Below, piece by piece: positions 32,302-43,931 of a stretch of DNA of 64,000 nucleotides. Origin of the DNA: Paraconiothyrium sp. Pb-2020 (lineage: Eukaryota > Ascomycota > Dothideomycetes > Pleosporales > Didymosphaeriaceae); assembly GCA_022419385.1 (NCBI GenBank), contig JAJUBI010000005.1, positions 4,774,001 to 4,838,000 on the forward strand, in the 5' to 3' direction. Position 1 is the stretch's first letter, and each line of letters begins with the position of its first letter. Both the position numbers and the translations under genes were made by a program. The notes beneath the pieces were generated by a model, which worked only from the letters and a program-made list of their open reading frames with translations, was not told the origin of the DNA and made no database searches.

Positions 32302-33319
32302 TCATACAGATTCGTTAAATTCTCTCTCGCGCGCCTCTTTTTGCCACTTCTTTCCATGTTCGGCAACCTTGTCAAGCTCATTCTCGGGGAGATTGTTAAG
32401 TGTGATGTGGAAATGAGGACGTGGGACATTGCGGCCGGCCTCGAATCCAGGCCTCTGGAGAAGATCCTCAAACCATTTTACGATCTCAGTGTATTGAGCA
32501 ATGGAGGGGAGTCCTGAAAAGTCTGCGAATAAAGGTTAAGTCAAGCCTCCTCTGAAGTATAGTTGACCTACTGTGTGCGGCAACCCATGGCCAAATCGCG
32601 ATATCCGCGACTGTAAGGCGGTCACCCACGATGTAGCCGGTGCCATTTCTGGCCAGCTGGTGATCTAGGGTGCGATAGAGGCGATGTGTCTCATGGACAT
32701 AACGGTCGATTGGATACTTGAGCTTCTCGGGGGCATAGCCTAGAATACGAACTCATCAACTGATTTTGTTCTCCCAATGACACTCTTAGTGACTTAACTT
32801 ACGAGTGAAGTGGTTTGCCTGACCTTGCATGGGACCAATACCTCCCATTTGCCACATGAGCTGCCGCTATATTAGTACCTAATTATTGAAGGTACAAAAC
32901 CAATTTACGATAGCGCAATGGAACACAAAACGGCAAGACGTACCCAGCTGACCGTCTCCCAGTGCTCCTTTGTGCCGTAAGGATAGGAGATCTTATGTTC
33001 CTTGTCGTACGTGTCGACAATATACAAGAGGATAGCACCACTTTCGAAGATCTTGAGCTCGCGGCCACTCGTGTCCTGATCAGTGAGAGCAGGAATGCGA
33101 CCGTTCGGATTGATCTCGAGGAACCAAGGCTCCTTCTGTTCGTGCGCACTGAAGTCAAGGGTTACAACCTTGATGAGATGTTGTTAGTAGTGTGAGTAAG
33201 GCGTGCAATTGTCTTAGCCATACCTTGTACTCGAGCCCAAGCTCCTCCAGGACAATGGAGGCCTTGAGGCCGTTGGGTGTGCCCTCAGTGTAGAGCGTAA
33301 TTTTGGTCTCAATACCCAT
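32302..33319 (-). CDS. Ure2-like glutathione S-transferase
   Basis: Five exons: 33319-33224, 33168-32944, 32860-32803, 32739-32572 and 32522-32302; introns of 48-83 nt, all in frame; 255 residues. The N-terminal thioredoxin-fold domain has ITLYTEGTPNGLKASIVLEE, the cis-Pro segment NPNGRIPALTD and the glutathione-contact motif IFESGAILLYIVDTYD, which place it in the fungal Ure2p-like/GTT class. The C-terminal helical domain has LMWQMGGIGPMQGQANHF, GYIVGDRLTVADIAIWPWV (the N-capping motif of GSTs) and a basic end. It should conjugate or reduce substrates with glutathione in the cytosol; such enzymes protect against electrophiles and also occur in secondary-metabolite pathways. It is divergent from a Zn2Cys6 regulator gene (681 bp between starts). 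Confidence 0.9.
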
Positions 33320-34000
33320 AATAAGCTGCTATATTTCGTCACTGGGAGCTCGTTGCGTTTTGTTGTAGAACCTGGAAATTGGGTCGTTGTATGGGATGTT
33401 TTGGTTGCAAATATAATGGAAATTTTGAAACTCTATATACTAATTCTGAGTGCACATTCTTCCTCGTACTTGTTTGCCCCTTTTAAGCTTACAGCAGCCA
33501 GCTCTCGTACCGCGGAACCCGGAACCACATTTGTTTTGGTAAGAGTCGAGTACACATGTATATGTGATTTCGTGAAGCATATTGCGACCACGTCTATCGC
33601 GTAGCTATATTAGCAATCATACCATCCCATCAGTAATAGACACGACTGGAACCAGTATGGTAAGCTTGTCTCTCTCCGCTCTATTGTCAGACGGCCTTCG
33701 AAGGATCCGCACGTGATTTGCTGCAAGGAGACAACATGAAGGCGAGTATTGACTAAGAAGCCTGAGTGCCTCCGAGATCCTTCTAGCTCCTCGGATTATA
33801 CAAGCGGATCTATACGGAGACTTTTTGCTCAATGTTTCTATATGACATTGAAGTATGGTACTGCGGATAACATTGGTAAGCTCTGCCAAGACTTTAGTTC
33901 CGCGGAACCAATCTATGCAGATCAGCATTCCCTAAGCTCGGATTGTTTCCTGTACGCATCGTTCGAAGGAACCGTCCGCTTTCAAACAGTACGAAATATC
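33320..34000. promoter_or_regulatory. Divergent intergenic region between GST and Zn2Cys6 regulator
   Basis: About 680 bp holding both upstream regions. A TATATAG-like word (about 33431-33440 read on the minus strand) may serve the GST gene. Two shadow frames of about 100 codons cover it (minus 33617-33928, plus 33749-34057), but the second simply runs into the first exon of the regulator. No clear binding-site repeat was picked out by eye. Confidence 0.4.
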
Positions 34001-35875
34001 ATGACGGAGACTCATAGGCCCAATATCCGAAAGGTTCGCTCCGACGCCGAGTGTTGACACATTATGGTAGTTAACGATAACAACTGACATGAAGGCTGCA
34101 GGCTTGTGACTTATGCTATCGCAAACGAATCAAGTGCGATGGCCAGAAGCCCCGCTGTTCACATTGCCAAATATACGACAGCCAATGTACCCACCAAGCC
34201 GCTAGCCGGCGCAAGAAACCTTCCAAATCTCATATGGTTCGGTCGCCGAAGCTAACAACTTCCAATAACAACATGGACGTGGGTTCAGAGACGCTATACA
34301 CAAGTGGCATGCTCAGTCATCTTGGGGACATGGAATATTTACAGCACGATTGCCCCACGCTTGTTTTAGGCAAGCAGTTGTACATGCCTTTGGAAGATGG
34401 TATGCGACCCTCTACTACCAATCACAACCCGAGGATGAATACATTCTTCCCAAGTAGCTCTGACCTTCCCTGGGGCACGGAACATTCAGGCCACGACTTC
34501 GCGAAGCCAGCAGAGATGGAATTGCCCGCGGAAATCCTTGTGCGACAACTGATCGACGCATACCTAGCGAACATCAATAGCATCTTACCACTTTTCGATC
34601 CTCAGCAGTTGAATCAAACGATCGACCTGTGGTACAACAACCCAACGCAGCGTTCTCGTACATCCTGGGCGGTGATCAACGTGGTAATGGCTATCGCGCA
34701 ATACTGCAGTTTTGGCTATGCCAGCTTCTCAGTTGGCAGTGTCTCAGACTGTCTGAACAAAGCACAGTCCGCCTTAACCGAAATCCTCATGGGAGATGTC
34801 GAACTTGCAAATCTGCAGGTAGTCTTGGGACTGGTCATTGTCTTTCAGGGTACATCCGATATCAGGCCGGCCGTTTTCCTGATCTCAACGGCGCTGAGGC
34901 TCTGTCAGGTACTAGGTATACATCGCAGTGACAGCGACCTCTACGGAGAAACCACCCCTCGTAAAGCTTTACAACTGAGGCGAGTCTTCTGGATAGCATA
35001 TGTTCTTGACCGAGATATTGCTATGCGCATCCGGCAGGCGCCTATTCAACAAGATACAGATATCAGTATCGAATTTCCGCCAAAGGAGCCTGATGATGAT
35101 GCTGCAGGATTCGTCAGTACGCCTGAAATGTGCCAACCTGGTTTCAATGTGTTTCGTGCCTACGTCGAGCTTTCTCAGATTCAAGGCTATGTTTACGACG
35201 CTCTTCTCTCAGTGCGCTCACAGCAGCTGAGTCCCGGTGAACGGGCAGCCAGTTGCCAGGGAATTCGGCTGTTGTTGAAAGACTGGAAAGGTCGCATACC
35301 GGCGACTCTCAGTGCACAGGCTCTGTCCCAGACACAGAGTTTCCTCCCATGTATTCCCAGATTTCTCTGCATGTTGTACGGTACGGCCGTCACATGTCTT
35401 GGACAACTATGCCAGGTCAACTCCATGGACTTTGGTTGGCTAGATCAGCTTCGTCATTATGGACGCAGTATAACTGTTGGTCCAGACGAGCCTTGCCTCC
35501 CACCACCTCAGCCACAAGGCTGGAATGCTCTGGTAAACGAGTGTCGAGAATTTATGCCGCTATTTACGAGCATTCGAAACCAAGGTCCCGCATTCGTTTG
35601 GTAAGTCTTCGTTCCTCATTCGTCCTCATTTCGATAACGCTCAGCCGTCCAGGATGAACATTTGCCCCTACGCATCAGGACTTGTCTGCCTTTCAGCCAA
35701 CTCGATAATCAATTTTGATCACAGGGATAGCATCGAAGAGAAAGATCGGCGGCTTAAATCTGAAGCTGTAAACGTCTTAGGCGAAATGGCTAGGCAGACC
35801 AATCACAAGACGCTGATCAAAGTCTTAGAGGCAGTTATGGAGCTGGATTCTCAATATCAATTAATGACGGCGTAG
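34001..35875 (+). CDS. Zn2Cys6 transcription factor with fungal-specific regulatory domain
   Basis: Three exons: 34001-34033, 34102-35600 and 35653-35875; 584 residues. The first intron uses a weak donor (GTTCGC) but joins RPNIRK directly to ACDLCYRKRIKCDG, giving a perfect cluster C-x2-C-x6-C-x6-C-x2-C-x6-C (ACDLC...KC...RCSHC...QC) followed by a basic linker with SRRKKPSK. The fungal-specific domain starts near ILVRQLIDAYLANINSILPL and contains STALRLCQVLGIHRSD and the RRVFWIAYVLDRDIAMR helix with PPKEPDDD behind it. The end is EAVMELDSQYQLMTA. It would be a nuclear activator or repressor. Its divergent neighbour is the GST, so local co-regulation is possible. All junctions are in frame and no internal stops occur, in contrast to two other regulators in the window. 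Confidence 0.86.
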
Positions 35876-36264
35876 AACTGCGACGCCAGGTCAGATGATG
35901 CGCTCGTATACAAGCCCTTGCTGCCGCTAGGGCCGAAGACAATCATCCGCTGTTGTCGACGTTTTCTGCTTCGTCACGCATGCGTATTGGGCTCACTGTT
36001 GCAGAATCATCTCAATACAGAGGATCTTCAAGGGTGAGAAGTCAAAGAACTCTACACAGGTGGCGGCGCTGGTGCCACCGAAGAGCTGGTACGCCGATGT
36101 TAGTAAGGGGACGGGAACTCTGGGGTAGTATATACAAGGTGGGAAGATGGCAAAGATCCAGGTGTAGGCTCGCGCAGTGTACTGCAATTGAAATGTGCTG
36201 CATAGATCTTCCTTCGCAAGAACTAGATGACTTGAGGAGAGATGCAGCTGCCAGAACGAAATAG

Positions 36265-36802
36265 TCACAAATAACCGTTATCTCCGTGGATTTCATTGAC
36301 CATCAAACGATAACATTTAATTCGGCCTGATGGACTATTGTAGATAGTGTAAATGAGTGACAATTGGCCGATCCAGAGACTTGACGAGAAAGGACGGCCC
36401 GTACATGTATCCTCCCCACCACCGCATAGTAAGCTCCCTTGTGTAGCTTGAACATATCTGGTCGAAACAGTTAGTACATTGATATATGTACGGAGGATCA
36501 AGTAGTCTTACGTGTTGGCTCCAATACCTTCCTGAGCATTCAGCATTGGATGCAGACCTGTGTGATCACATAACGATTAGATAAGAGCCTCCTATATTCC
36601 AATCTCAACCAATACTTACAGCATGGAAGCCGTGGCCGCACTGAATGTTCGGATTATTGCCGCAGCCTTGAACCTCACGAGGCAGGAGATTGAGGCCAAG
36701 ATCGCGAGTAGACATTTCTACGTGAGGAAGTCTTTGCTCGGCAGTCGGGTTGGCAAAAGCCAAGGCGGCGAAGAAGGTAGAGATGATGAACGTGGCGTGC
36801 AT
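36265..36802 (-). CDS. Small secreted cysteine-containing protein (effector-like)
   Basis: Proposed three exons: 36802-36620, a 20-nt exon 36531-36512, and 36457-36265; 131 residues. The N-terminus is a clear signal peptide (MHATFIISTFFAALAFA) followed by NPTAEQRLP, perhaps a pro-region. The mature part has five cysteines in this model: GCGNNPNIQCGHGFHA, then LLCGGGEDTC and IKCYRLMV. The third exon is well supported as coding (VQATQGSLLCGGGEDTCTGR). The tiny second exon is the weak point: an earlier acceptor at CACAG would instead end the protein quickly after VCIQC. No family is recognised. Size, signal peptide and a strong TATA box about 100 nt upstream fit a secreted effector or antimicrobial-type protein, but this is inference only. 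Confidence 0.55.
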
Positions 36803-36899
36803 GGTGATTGTTGAGGCGGCGTGTGTTTAGTTTGTATGTGAATAAGAAGGATATGAGCTTGCTGATGAATTGGGAGGCATTGAGTGTGTATTTGATATG

Positions 36900-36908
36900 C
36901 TTTTATAT
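36900..36908 (-). promoter_or_regulatory. TATA box of the small secreted protein gene
   Basis: On the minus strand this reads ATATAAAAG, about 100 nt upstream of the start codon at 36802. The near-consensus TATAAAAG suggests a strong, regulated promoter. Confidence 0.5.
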
Positions 36909-37730
36909 TCAAGTCTTAGCCCCCTTCTCGCCGACGCCACTGCATACACTCTTAGAGATCATGAAGCTATGTATCAGGTCAACGGTCACTGCAGACCCTT
37001 GATTCGATGTTTGAGCTTCAGGCTGACATCAACACTAAGACATATGTTTACACATTCACGACATCTACGAGGTTGCGCATCAGGCGAGCAGCCATCGTTC
37101 CATAGTGATTCGCTATGAGAGCCCTCATTAGAGCCTCTGTGTAATCTTGACTTTTGCAGGGTTGAGGACTATCACTGAACCAGAAGCTTCCTCGCCGACC
37201 TTGTTTTCCGAAGTCCCTCATGAGGCTGCGCTGTGTCACTTGTTATATGCAAGCTTGTCGGAAATGGATTGTTGTTCAAGGATGACAACTTTTACAAGCT
37301 GTGGAGTCGGGCCGCTAGTAGCACCAATGGCGATCCGATTGATTTGATCTTGGACGCCTTACCCTAGTACCCAACCACTCAGCATGAATGACAGCTTCGT
37401 CCTTCTTAAGAACTTCAGCTGGGGTTCCACATTACTACAACCATGCATTTATTTTGTTTCTATCTGGATCACATACGTTGGGGCCAATTTCGTGACACAT
37501 GAGCCCGACAGAGCGCACAGCCTGTGTGGCGTTAGGGAGAGTGATGCACCAATCTTCGAATACTCCATATGCGATGCCAACAATTATATACCAGATTTGA
37601 GCGAAGCATTCGAACACAACTATAGCACTACAGTTTTAATACACGTAGTTGTTGAAACTAGGCCATCAGTCAGCATTTCGTTAAAGGGGCTTCCGAGAGA
37701 ATTAAAGAAGCCTGTCATCGAGCCAGCCTA

Positions 37731-39100
37731 GGCCCTCACCTCTCCAACTTCAGCTATTGCATCATGCTTCTCATCCAGAGCCAATGAGATGCTTTCCGGC
37801 CCGATATCCTGTCCTTCAATGGTGTATGGGGCGCCGAAGGCACCAGAATAGTCGTGATCGTCTAGAGCCTGTCTCTCGGGCATGGGGCAGAAATGATCCA
37901 GAGCTAGGTACATGGTTCCTGAGGGTACACAGCACAGGAACTGAACTAACTGATACAGTCGTGTCCAACCTGGCCAGATCTCGGTCGGTGCTTGCGCCCT
38001 TTGTGCAAGTCGAGGGAGGAGATACCACGCCCCTAATACCCAAGCTGCGCCAGCGCGCCCGTTCCAACCTCGCGTATACCAATGGATGCTATTCGGGGAG
38101 TTGGATTATGGCTTCGGCAAGTTTGATCGTGGTCTTGCGAAGGATGAAGTAGTCCGTGAACGTAATACCCATAAGCGGACCCAGGAAAACGTTGAAGGGT
38201 CCCACGACCGTTATAAAGCTTGGAGCCGAATTGAAAGTGACCAGGGCTGCATGAAGAACACGAAGATGATGGTGAAATGAGCCCCACGGCAGATAGTGAA
38301 CCATCGTGGAAGCAGGGCGGCGAGGTCAATACTGGCGACGATCAGGTTAGACGCAACAACCATGCCAGATTGTGAAACCATGAATGCGATGCTGGCAAAG
38401 GCTACGCTAGCTCGCGCACCTTGATTATCCTAGTACTTGCGCACGGCCTCGGGGAAGACATATGGGTTCCATAGTAGCTTCCCTTCCTGCGGGTATAGTG
38501 TCGTGGCACAAGTCGTACACACGATACCGATGCAGGCAACCGCAGTTGTGCCAAGTGGTTCCCTGACAATCTGGGCCAAGATCTGGCCTCGAGGCTTTTG
38601 AGCATAGCGCGTATAATCGGACTGCGACCACATGTGCGTGGCAATGCCTCCGATGTTCGTTGTTATGGCCGCCACGAAGGCCCACCCAAGTTTCGTTCCC
38701 TTTGCAGCTTTATGGCCAGAAACGGCGCCCACGTCTGCGAGCAGCACGCCACCGTCACCAGCACGTACGACGGATCAGAAAAGTAAGGCGAGGACGGTCG
38801 TTGCGACAGTGAAGGAAGCGCTGAAAACGGTGTTCTGTAGCGCTCCGGGCTGAAACAGACCCGTGGTAAGCAAATGAGCAAATAAATGATGAAGGCGACG
38901 AGATCGTAAACGTGCATAGCGACGTCAGCAAGTAGCGTATCGATCTCCAGGATCGAAGGCCAAATGCACGTTAGGAGGACCTTTGGGCATTGACTTCCAT
39001 ACCAAATATTGGTAGATGTCCAGATGAATGATAGAATTCTCTTATGGCCTGGCGAACCAGTTGCGGGGTCACTTGTGGTGAACATTGCAGACTGCTCCAT
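37731..39100 (-). pseudogene. Decayed NCS1-family permease (uracil/allantoin type)
   Basis: Coding remnants in three frames align end to end with an NCS1 nucleobase/allantoin permease. Frame 1 (about 39000-38830): CPKVLLTCIWPSILEI and LVAFIIYLLICLPRV. Frame 2 (38747-38240): KGTKLGWAFVAAITTNIGG, HMWSQSDYTRYAQKP, then an in-frame TAG after VRKY, then ARASVAFASIAFMVSQSG and AALLPRWFTI. Frame 3 (38250-38090): SAPSFITVVGPFNVFLGP and TDYFILRKTTIKL. It ends with SIHWYTRGWNGRA, APTEIWPGWTRLYQL and MYLALDHFCPMPE near 37900. At least two frameshifts and two stops interrupt it, and roughly the first third of a normal permease is missing, so it cannot make a transporter. An intact copy would import uracil, allantoin or a related ring compound at the plasma membrane. 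Confidence 0.82.
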
Positions 39101-39419
39101 GGGGCAGACTATGATATCTTTGCATTCACGGTGCGCCGCGTTGTGAACAACAGTGGGGAAGAGAGGTACAGCGCACCTTTCTTCTTCGGACTTGACCGCA
39201 ACAAGCTGTTAGAGCCAATTCCGACATGCGTGGACGACGAAAGCCCAATCAATTATCAATAATGACCGGAGGTATATGAGCTGTCTAAAGATTTAATAAG
39301 CTTCGCTGATAGTGTCGCAGGGGAATATCACCAATGACGAACGAATGACCAGAAGATAACCATCACGTTTAGCCAATAATCTTTGCAAGGCTGGTCTTGG
39401 TCTGACTCGATCCATGTGA

Positions 39420-41036
39420 CTAGGATCCCTGTTCTATACCTAGTAGAGCCGAGTTTAAAGTCTTATTGAACTGGCTGTCATCGAGTTCGACGTTGGGATC
39501 CCCAATAGATTGTCCCATTTCTGAGAGTTTAACCACTAGTCGCTGCTGATTCGAATTCGCGACCTCGTTCTGCTGCTTGAATGAGCCAAGTACGGCAGTT
39601 ATCGCTTGCACTGCGTCTCGAATGGAGAGGAGGTTTGCTTGAGTATGCCGCAGCTTACTCTTTGCCATCATCAGGATGTGGCCTGCCCCAGCAAGTTGTT
39701 GCACAAGTGGCGCACTAATGACGCGTATATAGTCGAGTGGTATACTGCGCATAGTTTCGACCATTTCGTGTGCCGTGCAGCACGCTATCTGGATTTCGGT
39801 CCCAGTAGAGCTGCAGTTGAGTAGTCGCGCTAGATGTAGAGTGCAGAGGATGTTGCAAGCTTGGAAGCCGCACCGATACCCGCCACTGTCGCCGGAGCTT
39901 GACAATACCGTTGCGAAATGCGGTAGTATGTCCGCCTGCAGTTGGGCAAGTCTTCGCATTATGGCTTCTGAACCAGCTTCGCGTTGAAATCCTTTAAACG
40001 ACTGACCACGTCCATGAGTGCGGCGAAAGTCGGAAGAAACGTGTTCGAGGATCTGGTAAAGATCGGTCATAATATTATAGTCCGCGAACCAATCCTCGAA
40101 CTCACCGTCTCATCCAGGAATGAAAGGTGGGTGGCGATCACCTCCTGTATATCCGACATAGGTCTGCGCCTTGGGCGTGCGCACCGGATTGCCCAGAAAG
40201 CATGCTGTGTGGGTCTCGAGGCGGTACATAGCCCGACATAGGCGACGTCGTACCTCTCGTTCTCACTCAGAAATTCCGATGGGCCACTGTGACTCATCGT
40301 GTAGCTTGGACTGTGCACAAGCACCGTGGTATAGAGCGAGATATTGGTGCAGCATAGCATTGTTGCCGGTCTGTAATCCAAGCAAAGTTAGGGAAGCATA
40401 AGAGCGAATGATGTTCAAGTCAATGTTCTCGAAACTGCAAGGAACGCGCCCACTGGCTTCAACAAGATGGTCTTTGTGGATAATTTCGCTCATAGGGGCT
40501 TCCGTATCGTCTGTGAACAAGGCGTGCTTCTGGACATGTTAAGCGCTCGGAGCGCACATGTACATAAGGCGCATGTAATCAGAACCATCGTTTGGGAAGG
40601 TGCCGTCTCTCCAGCCGATCCATAGTTCCCTTTCACAGAACACTGGAAAGCTGTGCCATGTCAGCCAATGGCCACGCGCAAGCAGTTTTATTATGGTACG
40701 TAGGAAGGATGCTGTTGAGGTAGACATCGAGTGATGCAGTGACCGTGCGCCAGTCGTTCCACTGAGAACCCGTTCTTCGGCTTCCAATGCTAGCATGGAA
40801 ATCTGAATAAACCTGCCGGCTCGAAGAACGAGGCTTCGTTCGTCGGTTCTTCGGTCGTCGACTTCACGTACATGGTTGGCCGTATTCAATGCAGGTTAGA
40901 CACGGTGGTGTAGTGATGACGTGTTATCGCCCTCTTCAGCAACGCTCTGGTCGAACGGACCGCTCTCGCACTTTAACCCACGTCGATGGCAAAAATCGCA
41001 CGCATCTGTAATCCGTTTGCGCTTCAGGTGGGGCAT
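39420..41036 (-). pseudogene. Decayed Zn2Cys6 transcription factor
   Basis: The start MPHLKRKRITDACDFCHRRGLKC is the first half of a zinc cluster. The second half (CLTCIEYGQPCT) lies in another frame near 40880-40900 and is followed at once by TGA, after which SRRPKNRRTKP continues the usual basic linker. Downstream, coding segments alternate frames: NDWRTVTASLDVYLNSILP, then EIIHKDHLVEASGRVPCS and ASLTLLGLQTGNNAMLHQYL (40490-40330), then YRLETHTACFLGNPVRTP with a TGA near 40110 before DGEFEDWFADYNIM, and finally a clean 216-codon frame (40070-39420) for the C-terminal part of the fungal-specific domain. Several frameshifts and at least three stops mean no functional regulator. It is adjacent to and collinear with the decayed permease, so the pair may be a dead regulator-transporter module. 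Confidence 0.8.
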
Positions 41037-42521
41037 AGTAGGAGGGGCAAAGCAGTCCAAAGAACCCGACCATAATACCTTCAGCACCGGCAACGCGGTT
41101 CACACACATGCCAAGGCACTTGCTTATTACAGATAGCTTCTCAGAACACCAGCCAAGTAATTTATGGTTGTCCACGGGTTTATCTGGCATTCCTGTCGTC
41201 GAAATGCGACGCCGATGCTCCACTTCCTTCCGCTTGGGGTGCTTGCGCAGTTCTCGCAGGGTTGTACACCCCATGGCTAGTAGCCTGTGGCTAGAAGTTC
41301 CGCTTGGATGGAGATTGTTGGGACTGAAGGTAAACATGGTACTATGTAGACAGCGCTATGTGCGATCTCGCTATGCATAAGCGTTAGCGAAGAGCAGCCA
41401 AATTGACGTTGCCGAACATCTTCATCATGCTTGAAGCTGCTGGCGATTCTATCCCAAACCATTGTTACAAGTACTACCGACGACCTCAAGGAGTTTCCTA
41501 GAACTACCTGGGGTAAACACGATGTTGAAGCTTCGGAAAATCTCTAATTTGCCGGCTGATGTTCTTGCGAATCTCGCAGGCTCTCCCAAGATTATCGCAC
41601 AGCGTAGCTAGATATGCGTGTTTAAGTCATTCACTAGAGGTATGACAACCTCTGGTCTTAGTCTTCTATTGCTTATAGTCGACTAGCTGGCTGACATTTA
41701 CCTATGTTAGGTTCGCAATATGCTGTTCTCTGGCTGAACTCAAAGTTTGACCAAAGGGCGCGCAAGTTACCTTCACTCCGACAAGCTAATGACCGCAGCA
41801 AGCCGCCAATGCCGAGGCGGTATTTGTCGCTTTACTCAGGTTCAAACGAATGATAAACCGCCTCGACCACTCCATGCAACCATTCGGATACTCGGAGCAC
41901 GATCTGAGGTCGCATTTCGGAGAAAGGTACGTAACGGCAACCTTGAAGTGCAGGAAACGACTCTGACTATGCTTCTTGCGGTTAAGGCAATAATCAAATA
42001 AAGCTTTCAACGACACACGAAATCCACATGGCAAAGACAAAATTGCTAAGAGTTTTCGCCCACTCAAGCTAACCGATAGCGTCGCCGTTGCGCGCGTCAC
42101 GCCAACCGCTTCGAGCTAGCACAGACCTCCATCAGGAAAGGCTGCCGCGATACATCGCAAGGCTTTGCATGCCTGGTCCACGCCCAAGCTTCTCGAAGCC
42201 TTCGTGTTACAGCATCGGATGCATCGTGAACGCGAAGTGAGGCCGACCGCAAAGACGCTCAGACTCGGTCTCGGCAATCTACTCCACGTGCAGAGATAGG
42301 GAGATGATTTGTGTCAATTCCATTACTCCGGGCAGCTTGCGGGGAAATGTTCCTGCATATATGTACCCGCGGGGCACCTAGAAGGATCTACCGGAAGGTC
42401 GACAGAATCTTGTCATTGAGTTTGCTTTAAAGATTGTTGGGTGGATCTTGAATCCGCTAACGGGCCCTCGACCATAGTCAACACACACACATTTCGATTT
42501 TTACTCAACCTCTTCGTCAAA
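41037..42521. other. Intergenic, about 1.5 kb; nothing recognised
   Basis: Only short overlapping frames without recognisable motifs are present (for example minus 41786-42100). It contains the promoter of the amino acid transporter, whose 5' leader is pyrimidine-rich just before the start. Confidence 0.5.
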
Positions 42522-43931
42522 ATGGCAGACGTAATCACCAACACCGGTGCGCAGCAACACAAGGACCGCAAAGGCAACTACGCAAATTCAGACGAAATGG
42601 CCGATAATACCATCTTTGGCGAAGTAACCGATTCCCAGCGCATCAAGCAGATCGCTGCTGCTGGAGATGCTCACTTTCACCGCCTTGGATGGAAACGCCT
42701 CGCGGTCGTCACTATCGTCGAAGCGATCGCTCTCGGTGCGCTCAGCCTGCCTCAAGCATATGCAACACTCGGCATGTTTCCCGGCGTCTTCCTCACAGTC
42801 ACTCTCGGCTGCGTTTCAATTTTCACCAGTTACCTCGTGGGCCAGGTCAAGCTGAAGTACCCAGAAGTGGCGTCATATGCGGACGCAGGACGACTCTTGC
42901 TTGGTCGTGTTGGCTATGAAATCTTTGGAGCGGCGCTTGTCCTGGAATTGGTCATGGTCGTCGGTTCGCACGCACTGACCGGAAGCATCGCATTGATCAA
43001 TTTAAACGGTGGACATGTCTGCTCAATCGTCTTCTCCGCGATCTCCGCTATCATACTATTGATCCTCGCGATTCCACCATCGTTTTCGGAAGTGGCAATC
43101 CTGGGCTATATCGATTTCGCATCCATTGTCATCGCTATCGGCATCACGATTATAGCAACGGGCATTCAAGCCAGCGATTCTACTGGCGGCCTATCCTCTG
43201 TTGACTGGTCTGCCTGGCCCAAGGAGGATCTGAAATTTTCAGAAGCGTTTGTTGCTGTCAGCAATATCATCTTCGCATTCAGCTTCGCGATTGGTCAATT
43301 CTCCTTCATGGACGAGATGCACACTCCGGAAGAATACATGAAGAGTATCTGGGCATCTGGTACGATTCAGATTACCATCTACACCTTGACGGGCGCCCTA
43401 TGCTACGCCTTCATTGGTAAAGATGTGCAGTCGCCTGCTCTTCTTTCTGCTGGCCCTTTGATCTCGAAAATCGCCTTTGGTTTTGCTTTGCCCGTTATCT
43501 TCATCTCAGGATCCATCAATACCACTGTCGCACTTCGTTATATTCACAGTCGCATGTTCAAAAACTCCGTTTTGCGCTATATCAACACTTTCGCCGGATG
43601 GACCTCCTGGATTGTTCTTGTCATCGTTTTCACCATCATCGCATGGATCATTGCCGAAGCCATTCCCATTTTCTCCGATCTGCTCTCCCTTGCGTCTGCG
43701 CTCTTTGTGTCTGGATTCTCGTTCTGGATCCCGGCCGTTATGTGGTTCTGCCTACTGAAGCAGGGCAGCTGGTACGCCAAGGAAAATCTGGTCACGAGTG
43801 CAGCATGCTTGTTGGCGTTTGTGATTGGTATTGTCACGCTCGGCGCGGGAAGCTATGCGACAATTGCGGATATCATCAATCTTACGAGCACGGGAACAGC
43901 GCATAGCCCATTTACTTGCCGCTCGAGCTAG
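42522..43931 (+). CDS. Amino acid transporter, AAAP family (N. crassa Mtr-like)
   Basis: Single exon. The start at 42522 (context TCAAAATGGC, protein MADVITNTGAQQHKDRKG) is preferred over the longer frame from 42441 because fungal relatives begin with a short hydrophilic tail of this kind; this gives 469 residues. The Aa_trans domain runs from the first membrane helix (HRLGWKRLAVVTIVEAIAL) with the conserved SLPQAYATLGMFPGV through about eleven hydrophobic segments, including FSFAIGQFSFMDEMHTPEEY, a signature of this group, and GSINTTVALRYIHSRMF. It would move neutral or aromatic amino acids with protons across the plasma membrane. It is intact and has no close operon-like partner. It could supply precursors to nearby metabolism, but that is speculative. 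Confidence 0.88.
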   Translation: MADVITNTGAQQHKDRKGNYANSDEMADNTIFGEVTDSQRIKQIAAAGDAHFHRLGWKRLAVVTIVEAIALGALSLPQAYATLGMFPGVFLTVTLGCVSIFTSYLVGQVKLKYPEVASYADAGRLLLGRVGYEIFGAALVLELVMVVGSHALTGSIALINLNGGHVCSIVFSAISAIILLILAIPPSFSEVAILGYIDFASIVIAIGITIIATGIQASDSTGGLSSVDWSAWPKEDLKFSEAFVAVSNIIFAFSFAIGQFSFMDEMHTPEEYMKSIWASGTIQITIYTLTGALCYAFIGKDVQSPALLSAGPLISKIAFGFALPVIFISGSINTTVALRYIHSRMFKNSVLRYINTFAGWTSWIVLVIVFTIIAWIIAEAIPIFSDLLSLASALFVSGFSFWIPAVMWFCLLKQGSWYAKENLVTSAACLLAFVIGIVTLGAGSYATIADIINLTSTGTAHSPFTCRSS

